11,843 nucleotides of DNA from Candidatus Solibacter sp. (GTDB lineage Bacteria > Acidobacteriota > Terriglobia > Bryobacterales > Bryobacteraceae): contig JADGNT010000069.1 in the NCBI GenBank assembly GCA_017883345.1, positions 1 to 11,843 on the forward strand, in the 5' to 3' direction. The notes under the pieces were generated by a model. That model ran no database searches. It was not told the DNA's origin and worked only from the letters and a program-made list of their open reading frames with translations. The translations under genes were made by a program, and so were the position numbers. Each line of letters begins with the position of its first letter. Position 1 is the first letter of the stretch. Positions 6,521 through 11,843 of this stretch are shown in pieces.

Positions 6521-7492
6521 CTAGCGGCCTGCGGCATCGCGCTTCCAGTATTCCAGCGCGGGCCCCTTCAAACCGCCCGGCCCGGCGGTCACGGCGATCT
6601 TTCGCAGCCCCTCCATCTCTTCCGCGCCGAGCGGCTTGAAGCGTTGCGCGAACCGCACGTCATCATCCAATTGCCCGGTCGTGCTGGCGCCCAGCGCCGC
6701 GCAATGAATCGGCAGACTCAACACATATTTCAGACACTCCTCGGCGTTCATCACGCGCAGCAGGAAAGCGTTGCCGAAAACCTTGATCGCCTGAATTCCG
6801 ATGCCGCGCTCCACCGCCACCGGAAGCACCTCTTTTTCGAAACTCAAATAGGCCGGGTCGGCGGCGTGCAGCGGCATCAGGATGGAATCCCACTTGTCGT
6901 AAGCGTGCAGCATCGCGAGGTGCACCTTGGGATCGTGATGGCCGGTGAATCCGAAGAAGCGGCACTTGCCGGCCTTCCGGGCGGCTTCGAAAGCTTCGAT
7001 CGCACCGCCGGGACCGAAGATGCGGTCCACATCCGCCTGCTCCTGGATGCCGTGCATTTGCCAAAGATCGACGTGATCGGTCTTCAAGGCCCCGAGGGAA
7101 ATATGCAGTTCGTCCTCGGCCTCTTTCCTGGTTCGCCTGGTGCACTTGGTGGTCAGGAAGATGTTCTTGCGCACGTCCGAGAGCACGTCGCCATACACCT
7201 CTTCGGAATGCCCGTCCCAGTACGAGTGGGCGCAATCGAAGTAATTGAGCCCCAGCTCGTAGGCGTGGCGCACGTGGGCCCGGGCCGCTTCCTTGTTCCG
7301 CAGCAGCGCCAGCCGCGCTCCGCCCTGGCCTACCACGGTAAGTTTGACGCCCGTCTTGCCGAATGCCCGCATGGGCGTGCCGCCGGCTTGCGGTTTAGGC
7401 GGTTGGGCGCTAAGGCCCGTGATGCCGAGGCCCGCGAAAACGCCTCCTGCAAACGTTCTGCGCCGCATGGATGCGCGCCCGTTCGAAGTCAT
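6521..7492 (-). CDS. Tat-exported aldo/keto reductase, second paralog
   Basis: The frame is open farther upstream, but the start at 7492 is preferred. It has GGGAGGA five bases before the ATG, and it opens directly into a Tat-type signal (MRRRTFAGGVFAGLGITGLS, residues 9-28). The extended frame would overlap the amidohydrolase gene. The 323-residue product keeps the aldo/keto reductase tetrad: Asp86 and Tyr91 (NYFDCAHSYWDG), Lys116 (FLTTKCT) and His147 (LWQMHGI). The C-terminus CAALGASTTGQLDDDVRFAQ is the cofactor-binding end. It starts 20 bases after the amidohydrolase stop, so the two are almost certainly co-transcribed. Its natural substrate is unknown. A sugar or sugar acid released by the neighbouring hydrolases is reasonable. 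Its signal peptide has RRxF but lacks the Lys common in Tat motifs, so export through Tat is likely but not certain. Confidence 0.88.
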   Translation of the reverse strand: MTSNGRASMRRRTFAGGVFAGLGITGLSAQPPKPQAGGTPMRAFGKTGVKLTVVGQGGARLALLRNKEAARAHVRHAYELGLNYFDCAHSYWDGHSEEVYGDVLSDVRKNIFLTTKCTRRTRKEAEDELHISLGALKTDHVDLWQMHGIQEQADVDRIFGPGGAIEAFEAARKAGKCRFFGFTGHHDPKVHLAMLHAYDKWDSILMPLHAADPAYLSFEKEVLPVAVERGIGIQAIKVFGNAFLLRVMNAEECLKYVLSLPIHCAALGASTTGQLDDDVRFAQRFKPLGAEEMEGLRKIAVTAGPGGLKGPALEYWKRDAAGR

Positions 7493-7512
7493 GGTTCCTC
7501 CCAATCGATCCG

Positions 7513-8565
7513 TTAAAGCTTGTTCGCCATATCGATGCACAATTGAGTCACGAAATCGCGGTAGCTCCCGAGCCGCGCATCGCCACCCTTGGCCAGATAC
7601 GCCCGCAAGATCTTCCGATGGCTCTCCTCGGGAAAATCGATTCCCCTTTTCTGAAACAACCACACTGGAGCGTCGGTCTTCCAATCGGTGCGCGACCACT
7701 TGGCGTCGATCAACCGGGCCGGCCGGCTCTTTTGGAAGAAGTGCCGGTGCGCATTCTCGTAGAAGAACTTCCGGCGATCGGCGGCAGTGGGCGTGAGGCC
7801 GGCGGCGTCGATCCAACCTTGGGTGGAGCGATACGTCTCATCGCGCCACAGCGCTACCGGAAACTCGCTGCCATACATGATCCTGTCCCAGCCGGTCAGT
7901 TCGACCAGCGCCCGCGTCCAGATGCGCAGCGGTTCCCGATCCATGTAGCCTTGGCGCGAGAAAATGATCAGAAATCGAGGATGCCGGAACAGGCGGCCCA
8001 CCGCTTCATTCCTGGAGAAGATCAGCGGATCGGCCGGTCCCGCGAAATGCGTGCCGCACACTACGCATTCCGGGTAGCGTTGCAAAAAATCGACCAACTG
8101 CGGTGCGGCGGCTTTGTAACCCTCGCTGCCTTCCAGATAGGGAACGCCTCCCGCCTTTCCGACGAGGTCCAACAATCGCGGTTCCCTGGCAACTAACTCC
8201 GCTTGCAGCCGGATGCCCGTAAATCCGCACTCCATCTGTGCGGTGATGCAGTCGATCCTTTCCGGCGCCGACCGTCCCATCGGCATTCCGATCGAGCGCA
8301 AGCGATCGCCATATTGCACGGCGGCGCGGGACAGTTCGCGCAAGTCGGGGCAGGTGGCGGCAGTGCCTACGATGGCCGCTTCCACGCCGTTTGCGTCGAG
8401 AATCGCCAGAAATTCCTCCGCACTGAGGAATCGCGGCAGCGAGACGTGCCCCCACGCATCGATGATTTTCGGTTTCTCGTCCTGAGCTGTGGCGAGGCCG
8501 GCGGCGGAGGCGGCCGCGATTGAGGAAGCCACGAACTGCCGCCTCGTCGGAGGTACACCTTTCAT
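7513..8565 (-). CDS. Tat-exported amidohydrolase-2 family protein with altered metal site
   Basis: The chosen start at 8565 gives 350 residues beginning MKGVPPTRRQF, followed by a small-residue hydrophobic run VASSIAAASAAGLATA, a Tat signal. Longer starts would read back through the repeat at 8601-8697 and are rejected. The body is an amidohydrolase-2 (TIM-barrel metal hydrolase or decarboxylase) fold: KIIDAWGHVSLPRF (residues 33-46), AAIVGTAATC, VVCGTHFAG (His173), DRIMYGSEFPVALWRDE (residues 227-243) and NAHRHFF near the end. In the family the first motif is normally D-x-H-x-H and the late one GSDxP. Here they are D-A-W-G-H and GSEFP, so a metal ligand is missing and the usual catalytic Asp is Glu. 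Lactone hydrolysis or decarboxylation is the family role, but the altered site makes activity uncertain. It is the first gene of the minus-strand cluster. Confidence 0.85.
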   Translation of the reverse strand: MKGVPPTRRQFVASSIAAASAAGLATAQDEKPKIIDAWGHVSLPRFLSAEEFLAILDANGVEAAIVGTAATCPDLRELSRAAVQYGDRLRSIGMPMGRSAPERIDCITAQMECGFTGIRLQAELVAREPRLLDLVGKAGGVPYLEGSEGYKAAAPQLVDFLQRYPECVVCGTHFAGPADPLIFSRNEAVGRLFRHPRFLIIFSRQGYMDREPLRIWTRALVELTGWDRIMYGSEFPVALWRDETYRSTQGWIDAAGLTPTAADRRKFFYENAHRHFFQKSRPARLIDAKWSRTDWKTDAPVWLFQKRGIDFPEESHRKILRAYLAKGGDARLGSYRDFVTQLCIDMANKL

Positions 8566-8600
8566 GGCACCCGTTTTAGCACAATGCCGCGCGAGTAGCC

Positions 8601-8697
8601 ATGTGGGGCGGTCCCCCTGGACCGCGGCGGACGCCTCGTCCGCCCGCCGATAGCCGGCCAGGGGGCCCGGCCGCGGGCGAGGGCGCCCGCCCCACAT
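8601..8697. repeat. 97-bp BIME-like element with 11-bp inverted ends and four hairpins
   Basis: The ends ATGTGGGGCGG (8601-8611) and CCGCCCCACAT (8687-8697) are perfect inverted copies. Inside are GCGGTCC (8608-8614, loop CCCT), GGCGGACG (8626-8633, loop CCT), CGGCC (8655-8659, loop AGGGGGCCC) and GCGGGCG (8673-8679, loop AGGG), each with its complement. CCCCCTGG (8613-8620) also pairs with CCAGGGGG (8658-8665). It fills most of the 212-base gap between the divergent amidohydrolase and serine hydrolase genes, so it sits where their promoters should be. Outer GTGG ends, hairpin number and loop polarity match the element at 1767-1877, though the sequence does not. No target duplication is evident. 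Confidence 0.8.
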
Positions 8698-8777
8698 CGC
8701 TTCCCCGGTACTATGTGATTGAGCTGCGCGGCAGGGAAGCCCGATTGCACGCGCGCTCGGGATGAAAGGAAGAAGCC

Positions 8778-10046
8778 GTGACAAAAGCTAAACCGATGAT
8801 TTGGAGTCTGGCGCCGGCCATGTTACTGTCGGCCGCCGGCCAGGTGCCTACGGGAAAACCCGAGGAAGCGGGTATGTCGACCGAACGCTTGCAGAGAATT
8901 CACCAGGCGGTGCAGCGCCATATCGACGCCGGGGCAATCTCCGGCGCGGTGACACTGGTGGCCCGGCACGGCAAGATCGTGCATTTCCAGGCGCACGGTC
9001 TGATGGATCTTGAATCGAAGAAATCCATGACGACGGACGCCATCTTCCGTATCGCTTCGATGACCAAGCCGATTACGGGTGTGGCTGTGATGATGATGGT
9101 CGAGGAAGGGAAAATCCGCCTGAACGATCCCGTGTCGAGATTCATTCCCGAGTTCAAGGACACCAAGGTTGCCGTTCCCAGAGATTCGATCACCCCTCGC
9201 CCCTCGGGCCAGCGGAGCGGAGATCCGGATTTCTATCTGGCGCCGGCCTTTCGCGAGATCACGATTCGCGATCTGCTGACGCATACCTCGGGGCTCATCA
9301 GCGGTGGGATTGGAGCACGAGAGGCGGCAAAGTCAACTCCGAAGACACCCACCGACACTCTGGCCAGCTACGTCCCCAGATTGGGTTCTGTTGCGCTCGA
9401 CTTCCAGCCGGGTACGCAGTGGGCGTATAGCGGCGCGGCCGGTCCGGAAGTGCTCGGGCGAATCGTGGAGATCGTCTCGGGTCAGCCCTACGATCGGTTC
9501 TTGCAGACGCGCATTTTCGAGCCCCTCGGGATGAAAGACACTTTCTTCTACCCGCCGGACGACCGCAGGCCCCGGCTTGTTACTTTGTACGACAAGAGCC
9601 CCAACGGTTTGCGGAAAAGCGCAAATCAGGATGGCTTTTCCAGTAAGACGTTTTTTGGCGCCGGTGGTGGCCTGATGTCAACCGCCGAAGATTATCTCCA
9701 GTTGGCGCAGATGCTGTCGAACGGCGGCAAGCTGAACGGCCACGTCCTGCTGAGCCCCAGGACCGTACAATTGATGGCTGCCAATCATGTGGGCGACATG
9801 TTCAACGGAAAGCTGGGCCGGCCCGCTCACGGCATGGGTTATGGCCTTCTGATGGGTGTGATCGAGGACTCGGTGGCGTCGGGACTGCGCGTGTCCACTG
9901 GCAGCTTCGGCTGGGACGGAGCGTACGGAACGCAGGCGTGGATCGATCCCACGGAAAAGATGGTTACCATCATCATGATCCAGACGCAGGTGACACCGGT
10001 GCAGCGCGACTTCGAAAACGCGGTTATGCAAGCGATCGTGGAATAG
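8778..10046 (+). CDS. Exported serine hydrolase, class C beta-lactamase/esterase family
   Basis: The GTG at 8778 follows AGGAAGAA at a suitable distance and gives 422 residues; an ATG at 8796 is a weaker alternative. Residues 1-21 form a signal peptide (KPMIWSLAPAMLLSAAG). The enzyme belongs to the beta-lactamase class C / penicillin-binding-protein-like family. It has the nucleophile motif SMTK (Ser94, Lys97) in FRIASMTKPITG, the conserved ITIRDLLTHTSGL (residues 161-173) and the C-terminal FGWDGAYGTQAWIDP (377-391). The second motif, normally Tyr-x-Asn, reads Tyr217-Ser218-Gly219 (WAYSGAAGPEVLG). Tyr is kept but Asn is Gly, which fits esterase or peptidase relatives better than true beta-lactamases. 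The substrate is unknown. It is divergent from the minus-strand cluster and 25 bases ahead of the next gene, so it may lead a three-gene unit. Confidence 0.88.
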   Translation: MTKAKPMIWSLAPAMLLSAAGQVPTGKPEEAGMSTERLQRIHQAVQRHIDAGAISGAVTLVARHGKIVHFQAHGLMDLESKKSMTTDAIFRIASMTKPITGVAVMMMVEEGKIRLNDPVSRFIPEFKDTKVAVPRDSITPRPSGQRSGDPDFYLAPAFREITIRDLLTHTSGLISGGIGAREAAKSTPKTPTDTLASYVPRLGSVALDFQPGTQWAYSGAAGPEVLGRIVEIVSGQPYDRFLQTRIFEPLGMKDTFFYPPDDRRPRLVTLYDKSPNGLRKSANQDGFSSKTFFGAGGGLMSTAEDYLQLAQMLSNGGKLNGHVLLSPRTVQLMAANHVGDMFNGKLGRPAHGMGYGLLMGVIEDSVASGLRVSTGSFGWDGAYGTQAWIDPTEKMVTIIMIQTQVTPVQRDFENAVMQAIVE

Positions 10047-10071
10047 TCGCGTAGCTTAGGGCCAACGCAAG

Positions 10072-10440
10072 ATGAAACTTCGAATCAAAGGGAACTCATT
10101 GCGGCTCAGGCTGACGCGGCCGGAAGTCATCCGGTTGGGTGATGACGGGGGAGTGGAAGAGCGTGCCGATTTCGGCGCCGGGGAAGTACTGACATACCGG
10201 CTGCGCCCGGTGGCGACGCCGGGGCCGCTGCACGCCGCGTTCCATCAAGGCACGATCGAGGTAACCGTTGCCGGCGAGACCGCTCGGGATTGGGCTGTTT
10301 CGGAGGAAGTGGGGCTCTATGCGCAATCCGCCGGCCTCCGGATTGCAATTGAAAAGGACTTTCGCTGCCTGACGCGCCCCAGCAGCGAGGAGCCGGACGC
10401 CTATCCCCACCCGGCCCAGGATGCGCGCGCCGGATCGTAA
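10072..10440 (+). CDS. Conserved small protein of the MKxRIKGNSxRLRL type
   Basis: The 122-residue protein starts MKLRIKGNSLRLRLTRPEVI, a highly recognisable N-terminus of a conserved uncharacterised family; I believe it is the one listed as DUF7009, but cannot check. The first 110 residues look like a beta-rich domain with segments VEERADFGAGEVLTYRL, GTIEVTVAGETARDWA and GLRIAIEKDFRCLT. No signal peptide or membrane segment is present, so it is cytoplasmic. The last residues (EEPDAYPHPAQDARAGS) are probably disordered. The start is fixed by the conserved N-terminus; no strong ribosome site precedes it. It ends 13 bases before the hemerythrin gene and is probably co-transcribed. The function is unknown. 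Its position next to a hemerythrin and a TorD-like chaperone hints at a link to respiratory or metal-oxygen metabolism, which is inference only. Confidence 0.8.
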   Translation: MKLRIKGNSLRLRLTRPEVIRLGDDGGVEERADFGAGEVLTYRLRPVATPGPLHAAFHQGTIEVTVAGETARDWAVSEEVGLYAQSAGLRIAIEKDFRCLTRPSSEEPDAYPHPAQDARAGS

Positions 10441-10453
10441 GGAAAATACAACC

Positions 10454-11029
10454 ATGCCCATCGTAATCGGCGCCAAGCGCGAAAGCGGTTTTACCGACCC
10501 CATCGGATTGCTCGGCGATTGCCACCGCCGCGTCGAGCGTTTTCTGGCGGTGCTGGTCCACGTGGCCACGCAGGCGCATGGCGAGCCGTTCACCGGGGAG
10601 CAACGCACTGCCTGGGATACGGCGCTCCGTTACTTCCGCGAGGCCGCGCCCAAGCACACGGCGGACGAGGAGGAGAGCCTGTTCCCCCGCTTGCGCACCA
10701 TGGACCGCCCGGACGTACAAGCGCTGCTCGCGCGGGTGGACGGGCTGGAGCAGGACCACGTGGGCGCCGCGAAAGCCCACGCGGAAGTCGACCGCCTGGG
10801 TCTCGCCTGGTTGGCCAATGGACGGCTTTCCCAGGAGGAGGCATCGCGCCTTACCGCCGTGCTTGCCGAACTCGCGGAGTTGTACCGCGCCCACCTGGCG
10901 ATCGAGGATACGGAAGTATTTCCCCTCGCCGCCGCGGTTCTCTCCGCCTTGGACCGCCAGGCCATCGGCGGCGAAATGGCGCTTCGCCGCGGCCTCGGAA
11001 CGCGGGTATCAGTCACACGCCAAGGCTGA
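10454..11029 (+). CDS. Hemerythrin-domain (HHE) protein
   Basis: The start at 10454 (MPIVIGAKRESGFTDPIGLL) is preferred to an in-frame ATG at 10421, which lies inside the previous gene. AAGGA about ten bases upstream supports it. The 191-residue protein shows the four-helix hemerythrin ligand pattern: His24 (DCHRRVERF), His68 and Glu72 (KHTADEE), His102 (LEQDHVG) and His147 with Glu151 (YRAHLAIED). Such cytoplasmic diiron proteins bind oxygen or nitric oxide, or hold iron. The domain fills residues 15-160. The tail (DRQAIGGEMALRRGLGTRVS) is predicted helical and is also found as a broken second copy at 11459-11529. It converges on a TorD-like gene remnant and overlaps it by 21 bases. Confidence 0.9.
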   Translation: MPIVIGAKRESGFTDPIGLLGDCHRRVERFLAVLVHVATQAHGEPFTGEQRTAWDTALRYFREAAPKHTADEEESLFPRLRTMDRPDVQALLARVDGLEQDHVGAAKAHAEVDRLGLAWLANGRLSQEEASRLTAVLAELAELYRAHLAIEDTEVFPLAAAVLSALDRQAIGGEMALRRGLGTRVSVTRQG

Positions 11030-11092
11030 TTCCACTTCGAGGGCAAGCGCGTCCAGCAGGGCGGCGTAGCACTCACCCTCCGCCCTCCGCGC
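10955..11092. repeat. Direct repeat, copy A: convergent hemerythrin/TorD 3'-end junction
   Basis: This 138-base stretch aligns with 11459-11594 in the same orientation, with about 22 mismatches and one 2-base gap by hand (roughly 83% identity). It holds the last 24 codons of the hemerythrin gene on plus and the last codons of a TorD-like gene on minus. Differences in the TorD part mostly keep the protein (LLDALALEVESALA against LLDALSLEIESALA), so both copies probably spent time under selection. Confidence 0.85.
11009..11092 (-). pseudogene. C-terminal remnant of a TorD-like chaperone gene
   Basis: Read on the minus strand this gives ARRAEGECYAALLDALALEV followed by ESALACD and a stop. It matches the C-terminal 25 residues of the TorD-like protein encoded from 11843 to 11517 (ARNADGDCYADLLDALSLEI, then ESALA). 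Upstream of 11092 the similarity ends and no start or further TorD-like sequence is seen, so it is a fragment. A two-base insertion relative to the intact copy moves the stop codon and adds Cys-Asp. Its stop falls within the last codons of the hemerythrin gene. Confidence 0.75.
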
Positions 11093-11216
11093 GGACGGTT
11101 CTCCCGGTGGGCTTTTCGTCCGAAGGGATGAGCGGACGCTAACGCCCAGTGGTTCATAACTTGCTTGGGGTATTTAGAGAGTCGATCGAAATATCGATTC
11201 CAAAGAGGATATCCAC

Positions 11217-11411
11217 ATGGCAAAAGACGCGCATAACAAAGCAGCTGAGCATCATGAAAGCGCTGCCAAGGCTCATCGTATGGCCGCGGAGCACCATGGA
11301 AAGGGCGATCATGCAGCAGGTAAAAAACACTCGATGACCGCGCTTGAGCACTCTGGTAAGGCACACGAAGCCTCGAAGGCGGCTCACGAAAAATCTGGAC
11401 AACAGAAGTAA
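11217..11411 (+). CDS. Small His/Ala-rich helical protein
   Basis: The 64-residue product has 16 Ala and 11 His, one Leu, and no Ile, Val, Phe, Tyr, Trp, Cys or Pro. The motif KAAEHHESAAKAHR (residues 8-21) is followed by the near-repeat MAAEHHGKGDHAAGKKH (22-38) and then looser A/H/K/E repeats, ending ASKAAHEKSGQQK. It should form an extended amphipathic or disordered helix in the cytoplasm. Similar short AAEHH proteins occur in other bacteria as uncharacterised proteins, in my recollection. Metal binding, or a desiccation-protein-like protective role, is conceivable but unproven. GAGGA seven bases before the ATG supports the start. Its base composition is clearly less GC-rich than the flanking genes, and it lies between two direct repeats, so transfer as a cassette is plausible. 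The leader holds the short dyad ATCGAAATATCGAT. Confidence 0.8.
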   Translation: MAKDAHNKAAEHHESAAKAHRMAAEHHGKGDHAAGKKHSMTALEHSGKAHEASKAAHEKSGQQK

Positions 11412-11433
11412 CCTGCAGCTCGAATGAACTTTA

Positions 11434-11460
11434 CGGCGGCCATACAGGATTTGGCCGCCG
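11434..11460. terminator. Strong hairpin after the His-rich gene, probable terminator
   Basis: CGGCGGCCA (11434-11442) and TGGCCGCCG (11452-11460) form a perfect 9-bp stem around a 9-base loop, 23 bases after the stop of the small gene. No T-run follows on plus, so it is not a canonical intrinsic terminator. On minus the sequence after the stem is TAAAGTT, only slightly better. It lies right at the left border of direct repeat copy B. Confidence 0.45.
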
Positions 11461-11529
11461 CCAGGCCATCGGCGACGAAATGGCGACCCGCCGCGGCCTC
11501 AGCCCGCGGATATCAGTCACGCCAGGGCT
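11459..11529 (+). pseudogene. 3'-end remnant of a hemerythrin gene
   Basis: In frame with base 11462 this reads QAIGDEMATRRGLSPRISVT, matching QAIGGEMALRRGLGTRVSVT at the C-terminus of the intact hemerythrin protein. There is no hemerythrin domain upstream; the preceding sequence is the hairpin at 11434-11460. The native stop codon is lost through a 2-base gap relative to the intact gene. It is therefore a non-functional remnant of the duplicated junction. Confidence 0.7.
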
Positions 11530-11594
11530 GACTCTATTTCGAGAGAGAGCGCGTCCAGCAGGTCGGCATAGCAATCTCCATCCGCATTCCGCGC
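11459..11594. repeat. Direct repeat, copy B: second hemerythrin/TorD 3'-end junction
   Basis: This is the partner of 10955-11092. Similarity starts around CGCCAGGCCATCGGCG and ends near the shared CCGCGC. The two copies bracket about 366 bases that hold only the small His/Ala-rich gene. Copy B is attached to the intact TorD-like gene, copy A to the intact hemerythrin gene, so each copy is the true 3' end of one gene and the remnant of the other. Confidence 0.85.
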
Positions 11595-11843
11595 CAGGTT
11601 GGCCAGCGGGCGAATCCAATGCGCGAGGTGGCGTTCCAGGAATTCGGCGCGCGCCCGCTCCAGGGATGCGGCATCGGGGTTCCCGGCGGCCAGACAATGA
11701 TCCAGCCAGGCCAGGAATTCCAGTTGCGTGAGCAGATGATCGGGCGCAGCCTGGGAATGGATTTCCAGACCGAAGTTCCGATAGAAAAGCTTGTTCTCCA
11801 GCACCACATCGCCCGCCGGACGATTCAGCAGCCAGGCGCTTTC
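11517..11843 (-). CDS. TorD-like molybdoenzyme chaperone, N-terminus outside window
   Basis: The frame is open to the right edge and gives the last 108 residues, beginning ESAWLLNRPAGDVVLENKLF; the true start is beyond the window. A GTG at 11807 would be an internal start and is not preferred. Features of the all-helical TorD/DmsD/NarJ-type family are visible: FYRNFGLEIHSQAAPDHLLT, then QLEFLAWLDHCLA, with the PDH and LEF elements. The late motif is EFLERHLAHWIRPLANLA (family 'FLxxHLxxW'). Such cytoplasmic chaperones hold molybdopterin oxidoreductase precursors until the cofactor is inserted and they are exported through Tat. The client enzyme should lie outside the window to the right. A broken second copy of its 3' end is found at 11009-11092. 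Confidence 0.75.
   Translation of the reverse strand, partial: ESAWLLNRPAGDVVLENKLFYRNFGLEIHSQAAPDHLLTQLEFLAWLDHCLAAGNPDAASLERARAEFLERHLAHWIRPLANLARNADGDCYADLLDALSLEIESALA

Noticed and set aside
6509..7516. Long plus-strand open frame of 335 codons
   Set aside because: It lies antisense to the second aldo/keto reductase, shows no family motif, and is the usual shadow of a high-GC gene. The same holds for plus-strand frames at 603-1301, 3077-3724, 4397-5320 and 5775-6419.
7493..7816. N-terminal extension of the second aldo/keto reductase
   Set aside because: The extension overlaps the amidohydrolase gene, has no recognisable content, and ignores the strong GGGAGGA site and Tat signal at the start at 7492.
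8698..8777. Promoter for the serine hydrolase gene
   Set aside because: TTGAGC near 8720 has no convincing -10 partner at 16-18 bases, so no promoter is called.
8566..8784. N-terminal extension of the amidohydrolase
   Set aside because: It would translate the hairpin element at 8601-8697; the Tat signal begins properly at 8565.
11117..11138. Hairpin CGTCCG/CGGACG with a 10-base loop downstream of the hemerythrin gene
   Set aside because: The stem is only 6 bp with no T-run on either side, so it is not strong enough to call a terminator.
11480..11731. 83-codon plus-strand frame starting MATRRGLSPRIS
   Set aside because: Only its first codons match the hemerythrin C-terminus; the rest is antisense to the TorD-like gene, so it is a remnant plus shadow rather than a gene.

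Overview
The window looks like a chromosomal stretch from a high-GC soil or sediment bacterium, most likely Acidobacteriota of the Solibacter/Bryobacter type. That placement is an inference from gene content: a large family-106-like glycoside hydrolase, tandem Tat-exported aldo/keto reductases, an exported amidohydrolase, an exported class-C beta-lactamase-type hydrolase, and many palindromic repeats between genes. No RNA gene or marker fixes the taxonomy.

Positions 1-8565 are dominated by a minus-strand catabolic cluster. Read in transcription order it is an exported amidohydrolase-2 protein (8565-7513), two exported aldo/keto reductases (7492-6521 and 6464-5397), and a secreted GH106-like glycosidase of 1122 residues (5281-1913). 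Farther down lies a second secreted glycoside hydrolase (1283 to beyond base 1). Every product carries a Sec or Tat signal, so the cluster probably handles a plant or microbial glycan, possibly rhamnose-containing, and its products in the periplasm. A plus-strand AbrB-type antitoxin sits between the two hydrolases with a RelE-type toxin gene that a hairpin-rich repeat has truncated.

Three palindromic elements lie in or beside genes. Those at 1767-1877 and 8601-8697 share one architecture although their sequences differ: inverted ends starting GTGG and four successive hairpins, with pyrimidine loops in the left half and purine loops in the right. The third, at 5306-5392, has 27-bp perfect inverted ends and an 11-bp flanking direct repeat, and it splits an otherwise tightly spaced operon.

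Positions 8778-11843 are mostly plus strand: a serine hydrolase, a small conserved protein of the MKxRIKGNSxRLRL type, and a hemerythrin-domain protein. The last meets a minus-strand TorD-like chaperone in a convergent junction that is present twice (10955-11092 and 11459-11594, about 83% identical by hand alignment). Between the two copies sits a cassette with a 64-residue His/Ala-rich small protein gene. The full TorD-like gene runs off the right edge of the window.
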